From: an uncultured Oscillospiraceae bacterium | Lineage (GTDB): Bacteria; Bacillota; Clostridia; Oscillospirales; Oscillospiraceae | Direction of reading: 5' to 3' | Assembly (NCBI GenBank): GCA_944385775.1 | Contig: CALWYM010000078.1 | Span: 1 to 29,148, forward strand | Length of the DNA stretch: 29,148 nt | In this document: piece after piece, positions 7,745 through 15,938 of the stretch | Position numbering within the stretch: position 1 is the stretch's first letter | How the letters are laid out: each line of letters starts with the position of its first letter | Notes under the pieces: generated by a model | Seen by the model: only the letters and a program-made list of their open reading frames with translations | Databases searched by the model: none | What the model was told of the DNA's origin: nothing | Made by a program: the position numbers and the translations under genes

Positions 7745-8086
7745 TTATTCCTCGATTCCCAAAAGCTCAATAGAGTCCACAGCGTTTTGACCGAGAGACG
7801 TAAGAGCAAAGCTGCCCCGGGAGGAAAGCTTTTCGTAACCCACATAGTCAAAACCGGAGAGGGGCATATTATAATCCAGAGAAATAAATCCTTTCAGACC
7901 GAGAGACGTAAGCTCATCTGAGAATTCTCCCTTTTCGCCGATATATACCGGAGTTTCTCCGTCAGACTTAAGGGCCATGGGGAGAAAGGCGTATTTTGCA
8001 AGAAGAGAGAGAAGCTCAATCTCACCCGGGGTAAGCTCATACTGACCGGGATTACAGCAGCCGCAGCATTTTTTGCTATTTTCCAT
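7745..8086 (-). CDS. Small protein of unknown function with an N-terminal CCGCC motif
   Basis: 113 residues that I do not recognise. The N-terminus carries four cysteines in five positions (CCGCC, residues 7-11), suggesting metal or redox chemistry. The rest is a compact, mostly helical sequence: LTPGEIELLSLLAKYAFLPM, then a Ser/Leu-rich middle and FALTSLGQNAVDSIELLG at the end. A helix followed by an ALTSLGQ segment is reminiscent of small winged-helix proteins, but this is only an impression. The ATG has a good AGGAG site. It lies between mnmA (15-base gap) and tcdA (2-base gap), which argues that it is real and expressed with the tRNA-modification genes. Confidence 0.75.
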   Translation of the reverse strand: MENSKKCCGCCNPGQYELTPGEIELLSLLAKYAFLPMALKSDGETPVYIGEKGEFSDELTSLGLKGFISLDYNMPLSGFDYVGYEKLSSRGSFALTSLGQNAVDSIELLGIEE

Positions 8087-8101
8087 AAAATTCTCCTAAA
8101 A

Positions 8102-9175
8102 TTAGAATGTTTCCTCGATGGTACCGCCGCCCACCACCGTATCACCGTCATACAGAACTACCGCCTGTCCCGGCGTTACGGCGCGCTGGGGAAAGTCAAA
8201 AATAAGCTTTACCCTGCCGTCCTCCATGGGATAGGCTGTGGCTGGCTGCTCCGCCTGACGGTATCTTGTCTTGGCACGGACTGGGACAGGTCCCGACGGA
8301 TTATCGTATAAAATCCAGTTAAAGTTTCCGGCAATAAGCCCGTCGCTCATAAGATCGGAGGGGTGCCCCAATGTGACCGTATTGTCCTTCAGATTTTTTC
8401 CCACCACATAAAGGCGGCTTTCCGCCGAAACTCCGAGACCGCGGCGCTGACCTATGGTATAACGTATTGAGCCTTTATGGCGTCCGATTACATTGCCGTT
8501 TGTGTCAATAAAATCGCCGGAAGGGTAGGTTTTGCTTCTGTACCGCTGGATAAAGGCAGCGTAATCACCGTCAGGGATAAAACAGATGTCCTGGCTGTCC
8601 GGCTTGTCAAAGTTTGAAAAGCCCAGAGATTTGGCGATTTCCCGGACGGAATCCTTGGTCATGGTTCCCAGGGGGAAAACTGTTTTTGAAAGCTGTGACT
8701 GGGTCAGGCTGTATAGTACGTAGCTTTGGTCCTTTGAGGTATCCGCTGCCTTTTTAAGCAGGTATCTGCCTGTTTTATCGTCATATTCAACGATGGCATA
8801 GTGACCTGTAACGATGTGGTCAAAGCCCAGCTTTACCGCGGTTTCGTAAAGCTTTCCGAATTTAAGCCGCCTGTTGCAGTCAACACATGGGTTAGGTGTG
8901 CCGCCGTTTTCATAGACTGAGACAAAGGGCTCGATAACCTCACGTTCAAAGTCCGGTGAAAAGTCGAAAAGTCGGTAATCTATATTAAGGACCTCCGCCG
9001 CCTTTTTCGCTTCCTTCCAGTCCTCTGCGGAGCAGTGGCAGCTCTCTATACCGGTGGTGAGTGCCATCGTTGCCCCCATGCACCGGGGAAAAAGCTTTGT
9101 GGCAAGGTATGCGGCGACTGAAGAATCTACCCCGCCGCTCATGGCAATGAGGGCGGAGGAAGCCGTATTTGTCAT
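8102..9175 (-). CDS. mnmA: tRNA-specific 2-thiouridylase MnmA
   Basis: 357 residues. MnmA activates U34 of tRNA Lys, Glu and Gln with ATP and inserts sulfur delivered as a persulfide. The PP-loop MSGGVDSSVAA is at 12-22. The catalytic pair is Cys100 in CVDCNRRLKFG and Cys198 in DSQDICFIPDGDYAAF. The DQSYVLYSLTQ, GRHKGSIRYTIGQRRGLG and RYRQAEQPATAY segments complete the family signature. Length is usual. GGGAG lies ahead of the ATG. It sits 30 bases downstream of sdaAA in the same operon. No sulfur-donor desulfurase gene is present in the window. Confidence 0.95.
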   Translation of the reverse strand: MTNTASSALIAMSGGVDSSVAAYLATKLFPRCMGATMALTTGIESCHCSAEDWKEAKKAAEVLNIDYRLFDFSPDFEREVIEPFVSVYENGGTPNPCVDCNRRLKFGKLYETAVKLGFDHIVTGHYAIVEYDDKTGRYLLKKAADTSKDQSYVLYSLTQSQLSKTVFPLGTMTKDSVREIAKSLGFSNFDKPDSQDICFIPDGDYAAFIQRYRSKTYPSGDFIDTNGNVIGRHKGSIRYTIGQRRGLGVSAESRLYVVGKNLKDNTVTLGHPSDLMSDGLIAGNFNWILYDNPSGPVPVRAKTRYRQAEQPATAYPMEDGRVKLIFDFPQRAVTPGQAVVLYDGDTVVGGGTIEETF

Positions 9176-9205
9176 AATGTGTCTCCCAAAAAAGGTGTTT
9201 TATAT

Positions 9206-10075
9206 TCAGCCGAAAATACTTTTTTCAATGTGACGGGCGCTTTCCGTTGCGGCTATGCCACCGAGAGCTGTTTCACGAAGCTCCCGGGGAAGGCTTTTCC
9301 CCACTGCATACATGGCGGCAACAGCCTCGTCCGGTGTTACGGGAATTGTCATGCCACCCAGGGCAAGGTCGGCTGAGATAAGTGCGTTTACAGCCTGGGA
9401 GGCGTTTCTCTGGGCGCAGGGGATCTGTACAAGACCGGCGATGGGGTCACACACAAGCCCCATTACGTTAACAAGGGCAATGGTAAAGGCACTGAGACAG
9501 GTGTTATCGTCACCTCCGGCAAGATAGACAGCACCCGCTGCCGCCATGGCAGCGGCAACTCCGCACTCCGCCTGACAGCCTCCCTCAGCTCCTGCGACAG
9601 TGGCATTTTCCACCACCACGGCACCCAGACCTGAAAGTAGGATAAGCGCCTCTACAAGTTTATCCTCCGGTATATCCCGCTCCTCACCCAGCGTTATTAT
9701 AACTGCCGGGACAATACCGCAGGAGCCCGCGGTGGGACAGGCACATATGCGCCCCATGGCGGCATTTACCTCGCTGCATGAAAGGGCGGCGGTCATAACC
9801 TTATTAATAAGCTCGCCGGAAAGGGTGTTTCCCTTTTCCCTGTATTCCTCAGCTCTTTTAGCGGAACCGGAGATAAGGTTCCCCACGGTGGGCAGAGCCT
9901 GGGTCGCCGCTTTTTTCACCGATTCAGACATGATTTTAAGGCGGCTTTTCATTGCGGAGCGGACAGATTCCTCACTGCCGCCGAAATTATCTATTTCGTT
10001 TTCAAGGATAACGCGCCAGAGGGGAAGCCCCCTTTCCTCACTATCCTCCATAAGAGATTCAAAGGTAAGACTCAT
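9206..10075 (-). CDS. sdaAA: L-serine dehydratase, Fe-S type, alpha subunit
   Basis: 289 residues. With the beta subunit it deaminates L-serine to pyruvate and ammonia using an oxygen-labile 4Fe-4S cluster. Cys112/113-region motif CPTAGSCGIVPAVI, GGCQAECG (Cys167, Cys171) and CDPIAGLVQIPC (Cys209, Cys220) supply the conserved cluster and substrate-loop positions. NTCLSAFTIALVNVMGLVCD is also typical. The start ATG has GGAGGG overlapping the end of the beta-subunit gene, three bases upstream. This is the split two-subunit form common in Gram-positive bacteria, as opposed to the fused enterobacterial enzyme. Confidence 0.94.
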   Translation of the reverse strand: MSLTFESLMEDSEERGLPLWRVILENEIDNFGGSEESVRSAMKSRLKIMSESVKKAATQALPTVGNLISGSAKRAEEYREKGNTLSGELINKVMTAALSCSEVNAAMGRICACPTAGSCGIVPAVIITLGEERDIPEDKLVEALILLSGLGAVVVENATVAGAEGGCQAECGVAAAMAAAGAVYLAGGDDNTCLSAFTIALVNVMGLVCDPIAGLVQIPCAQRNASQAVNALISADLALGGMTIPVTPDEAVAAMYAVGKSLPRELRETALGGIAATESARHIEKSIFG

Positions 10076-10078
10076 TTT

Positions 10079-10750
10079 TTATTTCCCTCCCGGGGAGATA
10101 AGGATTACGGACACTATTCCCGGTATTTTCTCCAGGGTTCCGGAAACACTGGACGGTATCTCGTCGTCAGCCTCTATAATGGTATAGGCCAGGTTGCCCT
10201 TTTCCTTGCGGGTGCAGCGCAGTACGGCAATATTAATTCCGCTGGACGCCACCTCCGAGGTTATACGGCTTAGCATACCCGGACGGTCACGGTGAACTGC
10301 AAAAAGGGTAGGATTGTCGCAGTACAGCTCTGTCTCGATTCCGTCCACACGGATAATGCATATCCTGCCGCCGCCCAGAGAGCTTCCCACAATCTCACGG
10401 ATTTTTCCTCCGTCCATATAAAAGCGAATCAAAGCCGTATTTTCCCCCGCGCCGGGAATATCTATAACCCCGAAGGAAAACTCAAGACCACGGTCTTTCG
10501 CAATCTCAAAGGAACGGGGAAGATTTTCGTCGTCCTCCCTCATGCCGAGAACACCGGCAACCAGCGCAAAGTCTGTGCCATGACCGCGGTACGTTCTGGC
10601 AAAGGAGCCGTGGAGAAGAAAATCAACCTTGAAAAAGCTGCCGCCGGCAATAAGGGCTGCCATGCGGCCAAGCCTTGCCGCTCCCGCGGTATGGGAGCTG
10701 GAGGGACCTATCATAACGGGTCCCGTTACGTCAAATATGCTTATGGGCAC
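10079..10750 (-). CDS. sdaAB: L-serine dehydratase, Fe-S type, beta subunit
   Basis: About 223 residues. The N-terminal beta domain shows ISIFDVTGPVMIGPSSSHTA. The C-terminal half is an ACT domain (HRDRPGMLSRITSEVASSGI), a fold that binds amino acids and here probably serine. It is the first gene of the six-gene minus-strand operon and is followed by the alpha subunit after three bases. The start is uncertain. A TTG at 10771 has no ribosome site, while the GTG at 10750 lies behind GAAGGGAAG and gives an N-terminus (MPISIFDV) close to that of other members. I therefore prefer the GTG. Confidence 0.9.
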   Translation of the reverse strand: MPISIFDVTGPVMIGPSSSHTAGAARLGRMAALIAGGSFFKVDFLLHGSFARTYRGHGTDFALVAGVLGMREDDENLPRSFEIAKDRGLEFSFGVIDIPGAGENTALIRFYMDGGKIREIVGSSLGGGRICIIRVDGIETELYCDNPTLFAVHRDRPGMLSRITSEVASSGINIAVLRCTRKEKGNLAYTIIEADDEIPSSVSGTLEKIPGIVSVILISPGGK

Positions 10751-10811
10751 AGCATTGGCACTTCCCTTCAAATCAGGTACTGAAAAATTTTAATAAACTG
10801 TCTATGAGGGT

Positions 10812-10840
10812 ATTATATCCCAAATAAAATCCATATTCAA
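10812..10840 (-). promoter_or_regulatory. Sigma-A promoter of the sdaAB-sdaAA-mnmA operon
   Basis: On the minus strand, TTGAAT (10835-10840), spacer exactly 17, perfect TATAAT (10812-10817). It lies about 60 bases ahead of sdaAB and leaves a 5' UTR of roughly 55 bases. Confidence 0.75.
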
Positions 10841-10854
10841 TGGGAAAGGGGAAT

Positions 10855-10890
10855 ATAAAAAGCCGTCCCGGAGGGAATTTCCTCCGGGAC
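10855..10890 (-). terminator. Intrinsic terminator after ackA
   Basis: Perfect 10-bp stem GTCCCGGAGG / CCTCCGGGAC (10865-10874 with 10881-10890), 6-base loop. On the minus strand it is followed by GGCTTTTTATA. It separates ackA from the sdaAB promoter just beyond. Confidence 0.85.
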
Positions 10891-10909
10891 AGTATTTTAT
10901 ATTTCGTAA

Positions 10910-12112
10910 TTAGTTTTCTCCCACAAGCCTTGCGGTATCCATGGCAATCATAAGCTCCTCGTTCGTGGGGATAACGTAAACCTTGACTTTGGAGTTTTCA
11001 GTGGAGATAAGCTCCTCACCGTGGCAGTTTGCGTTTTTCTCTTTATCCAGCTCAACGCCCATAAACTCAAGACCGCTTGTCATCTTCTCTCTGAGAACGG
11101 GGGAATTTTCACCTACGCCTGCGGTAAACACGATGGCGTCTACGCCGCCCATAGCAGCGGCATACTCGCCGATGACCTTTTTGACCTCGTAGTTAAACTT
11201 ATCAAGGGCAAGGGTGGCGCGCTCGTTGCCTTCGTATGCCGCAGCGGCCAGATCACGGAAGTCGGAGGATACGCCGGAGATACCAAGAACGCCGCTCTTT
11301 TTATTGAGAATATTGAGCATTTCCTTAATATCGTAGCCGTAGATACCCATAAGGTATTCAATAATGGTGGCGTCAATATCGCCGCAGCGGGTACCCATAG
11401 GCAGACCTGCAAGAGGTCCAAGACCCATTGTGGTGTCAACGCACTTGCCGTCCTTGATTGCAGCGCAGGAGGAACCGTTGCCCAGGTGGCAGGTGACTAT
11501 CTTGGTGCCCTCGGGATTTTCGCTTCTGCCGAGAAGTTCAAGGCAGCGCTGTGAAATATAGCGGTGGCTTGTACCGTGGAAGCCGTAGCGGCGAACATCG
11601 TTCTTCTCGTAATACTCGTAGGGAATTGCATAAATGTACGCCTCAGGGGGCATTGTCATATGGAAAGCGGTATCAAAAACTGCAACCTGCTTTTTGGTGG
11701 GCATAAGCTTCTGGCAGGCGCGGATACCCATAAGGTTCGCGGGGTTGTGGAGCGGTCCCAGAGGAATGCACTTTTCAATAGCAGCTATGCAGGCGTCGTC
11801 AATAATGCAGCTGTCGGTAAACGCCATGCCGCCGTGGAGTACACGATGACCTATTGCGTCGATCTCGTCAACGGTTTTCACAACGCCGTGTTCAGCGTCG
11901 GTAAGGGCTTCAATAACAGCGCTTATGGCTTCGTTATGGGTCGGCATGGGAATGTCGGACACCCAGTTGTCCCTGCCGGGTACGCGGTGGGTTATGCGTC
12001 CGTCTATTCCTATACGCTCGCAAAGTCCCTTTGAAAACACTTCGCCGGTTACCGAATCCATAAGCTGGTACTTAAGAGATGAGCTTCCGGCGTTGATTAC
12101 AAGAATTTTCAT
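10910..12112 (-). CDS. ackA: Acetate kinase
   Basis: 400 residues. AckA interconverts acetyl phosphate plus ADP with acetate plus ATP, the last energy-yielding step of acetate fermentation. The start MKILVINAGSSSLKYQL is diagnostic. Further motifs are VLHGG, FDTAFHMTMPPEAY, RYGFHGTSHRYIS, THLGNG-type HLGNGSSCAAI, MGLGPLAGLPMGTRCGDID and FTAGVGENSP. I chose ATG 12112, which has TGGAGGA ahead of it; the longer reading from 12151 would place the promoter inside the gene. No phosphotransacetylase gene is adjacent, although pta-ackA pairing is common. The gene is monocistronic, with its own promoter and terminator, and divergent from tmcAL. Confidence 0.96.
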   Translation of the reverse strand: MKILVINAGSSSLKYQLMDSVTGEVFSKGLCERIGIDGRITHRVPGRDNWVSDIPMPTHNEAISAVIEALTDAEHGVVKTVDEIDAIGHRVLHGGMAFTDSCIIDDACIAAIEKCIPLGPLHNPANLMGIRACQKLMPTKKQVAVFDTAFHMTMPPEAYIYAIPYEYYEKNDVRRYGFHGTSHRYISQRCLELLGRSENPEGTKIVTCHLGNGSSCAAIKDGKCVDTTMGLGPLAGLPMGTRCGDIDATIIEYLMGIYGYDIKEMLNILNKKSGVLGISGVSSDFRDLAAAAYEGNERATLALDKFNYEVKKVIGEYAAAMGGVDAIVFTAGVGENSPVLREKMTSGLEFMGVELDKEKNANCHGEELISTENSKVKVYVIPTNEELMIAMDTARLVGEN

Positions 12113-12140
12113 ATGTGAAGAATCCTCCATTGATAAAATA

Positions 12141-12170
12141 AGTATAATCATTTAAAACAATACACGTCAG
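12141..12170 (-). promoter_or_regulatory. Possible sigma-A promoter of ackA
   Basis: On the minus strand, CTGACG (12165-12170), 18-base spacer, TATACT (12141-12146). An inverted repeat AGTATT-TT-AATACT (12169-12182) abuts the -35 box and could be an operator. Confidence 0.5.
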
Positions 12171-12374
12171 TATTTTAATACTTTTTTTCCCGTTTCTCAA
12201 TATGTTTTTAAAATTTTTCTAATTTTTTTGCTTATCAGCAAATTTTTTCTTTGCCAAAAACAGATTTGCCGGAATAAAGTTGTAATTAACATTGAATATA
12301 AGAGTACCGGAGGGTGTGAAAGAAAAATGGAAGGGAAGAGATCTGTTGGCTTTCCAATTTGGTGAAAATTCTGT

Positions 12375-12380
12375 TATAAT
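12375..12380 (+). promoter_or_regulatory. -10 box of the tmcAL transcript
   Basis: Perfect TATAAT 24 bases before the tmcAL start codon. The -35 position at 17-base spacing is TTCCAA (12352-12357), only 3 of 6 matches, so it may need an activator or be weak. Confidence 0.5.
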
Positions 12381-12404
12381 GTAAAAGTGCCGGGAGGGCT
12401 TTTT

Positions 12405-13604
12405 ATGAAGTATGCGGGAATAATCTGTGAATATAACCCCTTTCATCTGGGGCACAAGGCTCATATTGAGCTGACGAGGTTAATTACAGGCGATGATACG
12501 GGGATAATATGTGTAATGAGCGGAAATTTTGTTCAGCGGGGAGAGCCTGCTGTTATGGCAAAGCATAAAAGGGCGGCGGCTGCCCTTTTGGGTGGAGCTG
12601 ACCTTGTACTGGAGCTGCCCACGGTTTATGCCGTTTCTTCGGCAGAGCGGTTTTGCTCCGCAGGGGTGGAGCTTTTGGCGGCGCTGAATATTCCGGTTAC
12701 TCTGTCCTTTGGCAGCGAAGGAGGAGATGTGGAGGAGCTGTACTCTGTGGCGGAGGGGCTTCTGGGAAGCGAGACCGGAAATCTTATTTCCGCAGAGCTG
12801 AAAAAAGGGCTTTCATACCCGGCGGCAAGGCAGGCAGCCCTGGAAAAGCTTTTGGGCAGCAGAGCCGGGCTTCTTAAATCGCCGAATAACACCCTTGGGA
12901 TAGAATATATAAAGGCCATAATCAAAAACGGGTACAGCCGAATAAGACCCGTTACGGTAAAGCGTGTATTTACTGAGCATAACGGAGGAGAAAACGAGGG
13001 CTATGCCCCGGCAAGCTATATAAGGGACCTTATGGAAAGGGAAAGTGAGGACTTTGCCCGGTACATGACTGCTGAAAGCGCGGAACTATACAAAGGTGAG
13101 GTTTCGGAAAAGAGAGCGCCGGTAACATTAAAAAATTTTGAAAGGGCTGTACTGTACCGGCTCAGGCAGATGACAAAGGAGGAATTTGCCGCATTGCCGG
13201 ACGTTACTGAGGGGCTTGAAAACAGGCTTTTTTCCGCGGCGGCTGATGCCGTAAGCTACGATGAATTTATAAATCTTGTTAAGACAAAGCGGTACGCCAT
13301 GAGCAGAATAAGGAGAATCGTTTTGTGGGCGGTTTTAGGAGTGACAGCCCAAATGCAGAAAATGCCAATGGAATATATAAGGGTTCTGGGCTTTAACGAA
13401 AAGGGCAGGGAAATACTCCGCAGCGTAAAGAAAAGCGCCGCTTTGCCCATTATTACAAAGCCGGCTTCGGCGAAAAAGATTAATGAAAAGGGACGGAGGA
13501 TTTTTGACTTAGAGGCGAGAGCCACCGATATTTATGGCATTATGATGCCGTCGGCAGTGCCGAAAGGCGGCGAATGGAGAGAAAATCCCGTAAGTCTTAT
13601 ATAA
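12405..13604 (+). CDS. tmcAL: tRNA(Met) cytidine acetate ligase TmcAL
   Basis: 399 residues. TmcAL uses ATP and free acetate to form acetyl-AMP and N4-acetylate C34 of elongator tRNA-Met. The N-terminal nucleotidyltransferase fold shows GIICEYNPFHLGHKAHIE with the HxGH motif (14-17). VMSGNFVQRGEPAVMAKHKR, GADLVLELP, LSFGSEGG and SPNNTLGIEYIKAI follow, all characteristic of the family formerly called DUF795/YlbM. I chose ATG 12405, which has GGGAGGG ahead of it; the ORF can be extended to a GTG at 12387, which would swallow that site. Two membrane-protein genes follow closely (15 and 9 bases) and are probably co-transcribed. Confidence 0.93.
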   Translation: MKYAGIICEYNPFHLGHKAHIELTRLITGDDTGIICVMSGNFVQRGEPAVMAKHKRAAAALLGGADLVLELPTVYAVSSAERFCSAGVELLAALNIPVTLSFGSEGGDVEELYSVAEGLLGSETGNLISAELKKGLSYPAARQAALEKLLGSRAGLLKSPNNTLGIEYIKAIIKNGYSRIRPVTVKRVFTEHNGGENEGYAPASYIRDLMERESEDFARYMTAESAELYKGEVSEKRAPVTLKNFERAVLYRLRQMTKEEFAALPDVTEGLENRLFSAAADAVSYDEFINLVKTKRYAMSRIRRIVLWAVLGVTAQMQKMPMEYIRVLGFNEKGREILRSVKKSAALPIITKPASAKKINEKGRRIFDLEARATDIYGIMMPSAVPKGGEWRENPVSLI

Positions 13605-13619
13605 AAAGGACGGTTACTG

Positions 13620-14849
13620 ATGGTTAAGGAAAAAGGTCTTAGAGTCATGGACAGAGGAGCAAAGGCGAGAATTTGTTTTTTCGTCTGCCTTGGCATTTTA
13701 TTTTCGGGAGTATTCTTATTTCTCTGCACGACGGAGCTTTATAATGTTTCAGGCGGGCACAACGACAGGTTTTTTTCCGCCGACGATCTGTACTATGTAG
13801 AGCATTTTTTCGGCTATGATATGGATACTTCGCCCAGGGTTATAAAGCACCCGCTGCTTATTGTGGCAGGGTGGATTTTCGCGCGGGCGGAAAGAATCAT
13901 ATTCGGCGAGATTGGGCTTAAGAGTCACTACCAGCTTATTGTGGCAACTCAGATACTGGTTTTTCTTCTGTCGGCAGTATATCTTGAGCGTCTGCTGCGA
14001 AAACACTTCGGACTTGACTGGGGCTCGTCCCTTCTTATGACAGGTCTGTATTCCGCAAGCTTTTCCGTTATTTTCTATACCTTTATTGGAGAAAGCTATA
14101 TAATTTCGGCTCTTATAATTATAATGAGCTTTTACTATGCCGCAGAGGGGAAGGGGGTTATTTTGACGCTTCTCGGTGTGGCTGCCGCCGGCGTCACCAT
14201 AACTAACGCCTTTATCTGGGCGATTATAGCCTTTTTCGCCTGCCCGGTAAGCATTAAAAGGCGGCTTGGAATACTTATTTCCGCAGGTGTCCTTTTTTGC
14301 GCCGTTACATATGTTTCGCCTGTGGGAAAGGCATTTTTCTCCCAGATTATATCCGGCGGGATACGCAGCGCCAATAATTACAGTGACAGTTTTACTTTTT
14401 CGGAGTGTTTGAAAAGGATATTTTTCGCCTTTTTCGGCTCTACCATGTTTTTTATCCATACAGCAAACGCCTCGCCCTTCGGTGAGTTTACCGGGGACGC
14501 CATGAGCTTTGTCCCCTCCGGGTCTACGGTTTGCGTTCTGGCGATGGTTTTGTGGATTATACTGATTGGAGTGGGAATATATAAAGGGGAAAACAAAAAG
14601 CTTCTTATAGCGCCGATAGCTGTTTTGGCCTTTAACCTTCTGCTTCACGGTGCTGTGCAGTACGGGCTTAAAGAGGGATTTTTGTATTCTCTTCACCATT
14701 TCCCGGCGCAGATATTGGCGGCGGCGCCCTGCCTGGGACGGTGGAAAGGCAAGAAGCTCTGTGTCGCCGCCGTGTCAGTTATTATAGCGGCGGAGCTTTG
14801 GGCGAATATACCGGGAGTTTTGAAAATGATAGAGCTTGCGGGAGGGTAA
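13620..14849 (+). CDS. Polytopic membrane protein, possible GT-C fold glycosyltransferase
   Basis: 409 residues with about 10-12 predicted membrane helices from residue 17 to near the C-terminus. The first extracytoplasmic loop, after helix 1, contains HNDRFFSADDLYYVEHFFGY and then KHPLLIVAGW. Acidic residues in that position followed by an xHP motif are the pattern of GT-C enzymes that use polyprenyl-phosphate sugars. A GESYIIS segment starts a middle helix. I cannot name the family, so the activity is inference. AAAGGA lies ahead of the ATG. The gene lies 15 bases after tmcAL and 9 bases before an acyltransferase-3 gene, a pairing that suggests surface glycan synthesis or modification. A polysaccharide transport role is an alternative. 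Confidence 0.7.
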   Translation: MVKEKGLRVMDRGAKARICFFVCLGILFSGVFLFLCTTELYNVSGGHNDRFFSADDLYYVEHFFGYDMDTSPRVIKHPLLIVAGWIFARAERIIFGEIGLKSHYQLIVATQILVFLLSAVYLERLLRKHFGLDWGSSLLMTGLYSASFSVIFYTFIGESYIISALIIIMSFYYAAEGKGVILTLLGVAAAGVTITNAFIWAIIAFFACPVSIKRRLGILISAGVLFCAVTYVSPVGKAFFSQIISGGIRSANNYSDSFTFSECLKRIFFAFFGSTMFFIHTANASPFGEFTGDAMSFVPSGSTVCVLAMVLWIILIGVGIYKGENKKLLIAPIAVLAFNLLLHGAVQYGLKEGFLYSLHHFPAQILAAAPCLGRWKGKKLCVAAVSVIIAAELWANIPGVLKMIELAGG

Positions 14850-14858
14850 TGGACCGTT

Positions 14859-15863
14859 ATGAAAAAACGAGACAGAGCTGTGGACATTCTCCGCGGCTTC
14901 GGCATGATACTTATTATTGTGGGTCACTGCTTTGAAACAAGCTGGACACGGTATATTTACAGCTTTCATATGCCCCTTTACTTTTTCCTTAGCGGCTACT
15001 GCGTGGGAGGCAGAAAAAAGCTTGAAAAGCCGGGAAAATATATTCTGAAAAAATGCAGGACGCTGCTTTTGCCCTACGCGTTTTTCTTCTGGCTACATTT
15101 CGCCATATATAACATTGGCTTTGACGGCGGAATTTATATAAAGATAGGCGTATCCGCGGCGGATACGATTAAGGCATTTTTCCTTTCGGGAGGGTATCTG
15201 AACAGTATTCCTCTTTATAATTTTCCTCTCTGGTTTCTGCCCCATATGTTTTTGGCTGATATAATATTTTACGCTGTAAGGCAGGGACTTTCCGCCATGA
15301 AAGGGGAAAAGGAGAGAAAGGTTACATCATTTGTTCTGACTGTTATACTGGTAGCCGTCACCGTACCCGTTCAGAGGCTTATACCCGGGCGACCGGCACT
15401 TCACATAAACATACTTCCTGCGTCGCTTGCTTTTATGCTGCTGGGCTTTTTGCCCAGTTTCTTTCCGAAAGAGAAATTGGGAAAATGGCTTTATCCTGCC
15501 GCACTGCCTCTTATATTCGCGGGATATATTTTGTGCAGCCTGAACGGGGGAGGGAATATTTCAAATATACTGTCTCCGCTATACTATGTTTCGGCAATGT
15601 GCTCCATAGCAGGGTTTTTCAGTCTGGCAAAAAGAATCGAAAGCCCCCTTCTGGAGTATATGGGAAGAAACACCATGACATTTCTCGGTATGCATATGTA
15701 CGTTTACGGAAATATGGTGAAGGTTCCCAGGTTCTCCGTTTTTGAAAGCGATACGGCGTATCACATAGCTGTTCTGGCAGCGGGGATTATTGTACTGAGC
15801 GTTATAAACGAGGTATTTAAGCTGCCTTCGAGGCTGTACCGTCTTAAGGACAGGGCAAAATAG
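14859..15863 (+). CDS. Acyltransferase 3 family membrane protein
   Basis: 334 residues with about ten membrane segments. The start KKRDRAVDILRGFGMILIIV followed by GHCFETSW carries the acyltransferase-3 signature (R-x-x-x-D-x-x-R-G and the catalytic-type His in GHC). YSFHMPLYFFLSGYCVG is the second classic block. Family members O-acetylate or succinylate sugars of surface polymers, moving the acyl group across the membrane. The preceding gene, probably glycosyltransferase-like, ends 9 bases upstream. A GGGAGGG site lies at its end, 12 bases from this ATG. No terminator was seen after the stop. The acceptor glycan is unknown. Confidence 0.88.
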   Translation: MKKRDRAVDILRGFGMILIIVGHCFETSWTRYIYSFHMPLYFFLSGYCVGGRKKLEKPGKYILKKCRTLLLPYAFFFWLHFAIYNIGFDGGIYIKIGVSAADTIKAFFLSGGYLNSIPLYNFPLWFLPHMFLADIIFYAVRQGLSAMKGEKERKVTSFVLTVILVAVTVPVQRLIPGRPALHINILPASLAFMLLGFLPSFFPKEKLGKWLYPAALPLIFAGYILCSLNGGGNISNILSPLYYVSAMCSIAGFFSLAKRIESPLLEYMGRNTMTFLGMHMYVYGNMVKVPRFSVFESDTAYHIAVLAAGIIVLSVINEVFKLPSRLYRLKDRAK

Positions 15864-15906
15864 CGTTCTTATTTTTTCGGTTCACTCATATATTAACCTG
15901 AGAAAA

Positions 15907-15918
15907 TGCCCTAGGGCA
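15907..15918. promoter_or_regulatory. Perfect 12-bp palindrome in the ssb 5' region
   Basis: TGCCCTAGGGCA, symmetrical on both strands, 21 bases ahead of the ssb start codon. It could be a protein-binding site or a small mRNA hairpin near the ribosome site. A weak promoter TTCTTA-N17-TATATT lies just upstream. Confidence 0.4.
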
Positions 15919-15938
15919 GAATATGAGGAGCTGATAAA

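Noticed and set aside
12227..12250. TTTGC-TTATCA-GCAAA followed by T6, terminator-like on the plus strand
   Set aside because: The stem is only 5 bp, and no plus-strand gene ends nearby. It lies between divergent genes in a very AT-rich stretch.
12328..12366. 12-codon ORF between ackA and tmcAL
   Set aside because: The GGAGGG ahead is about 14 bases from the ATG, too far for efficient initiation, and the tmcAL -10 box lies downstream of it.
13749..14699. 316-codon open frame on the minus strand
   Set aside because: It lies entirely antisense to the 409-residue membrane protein gene, is rich in Lys, Arg and Asn, and has no ribosome site or recognisable domain.
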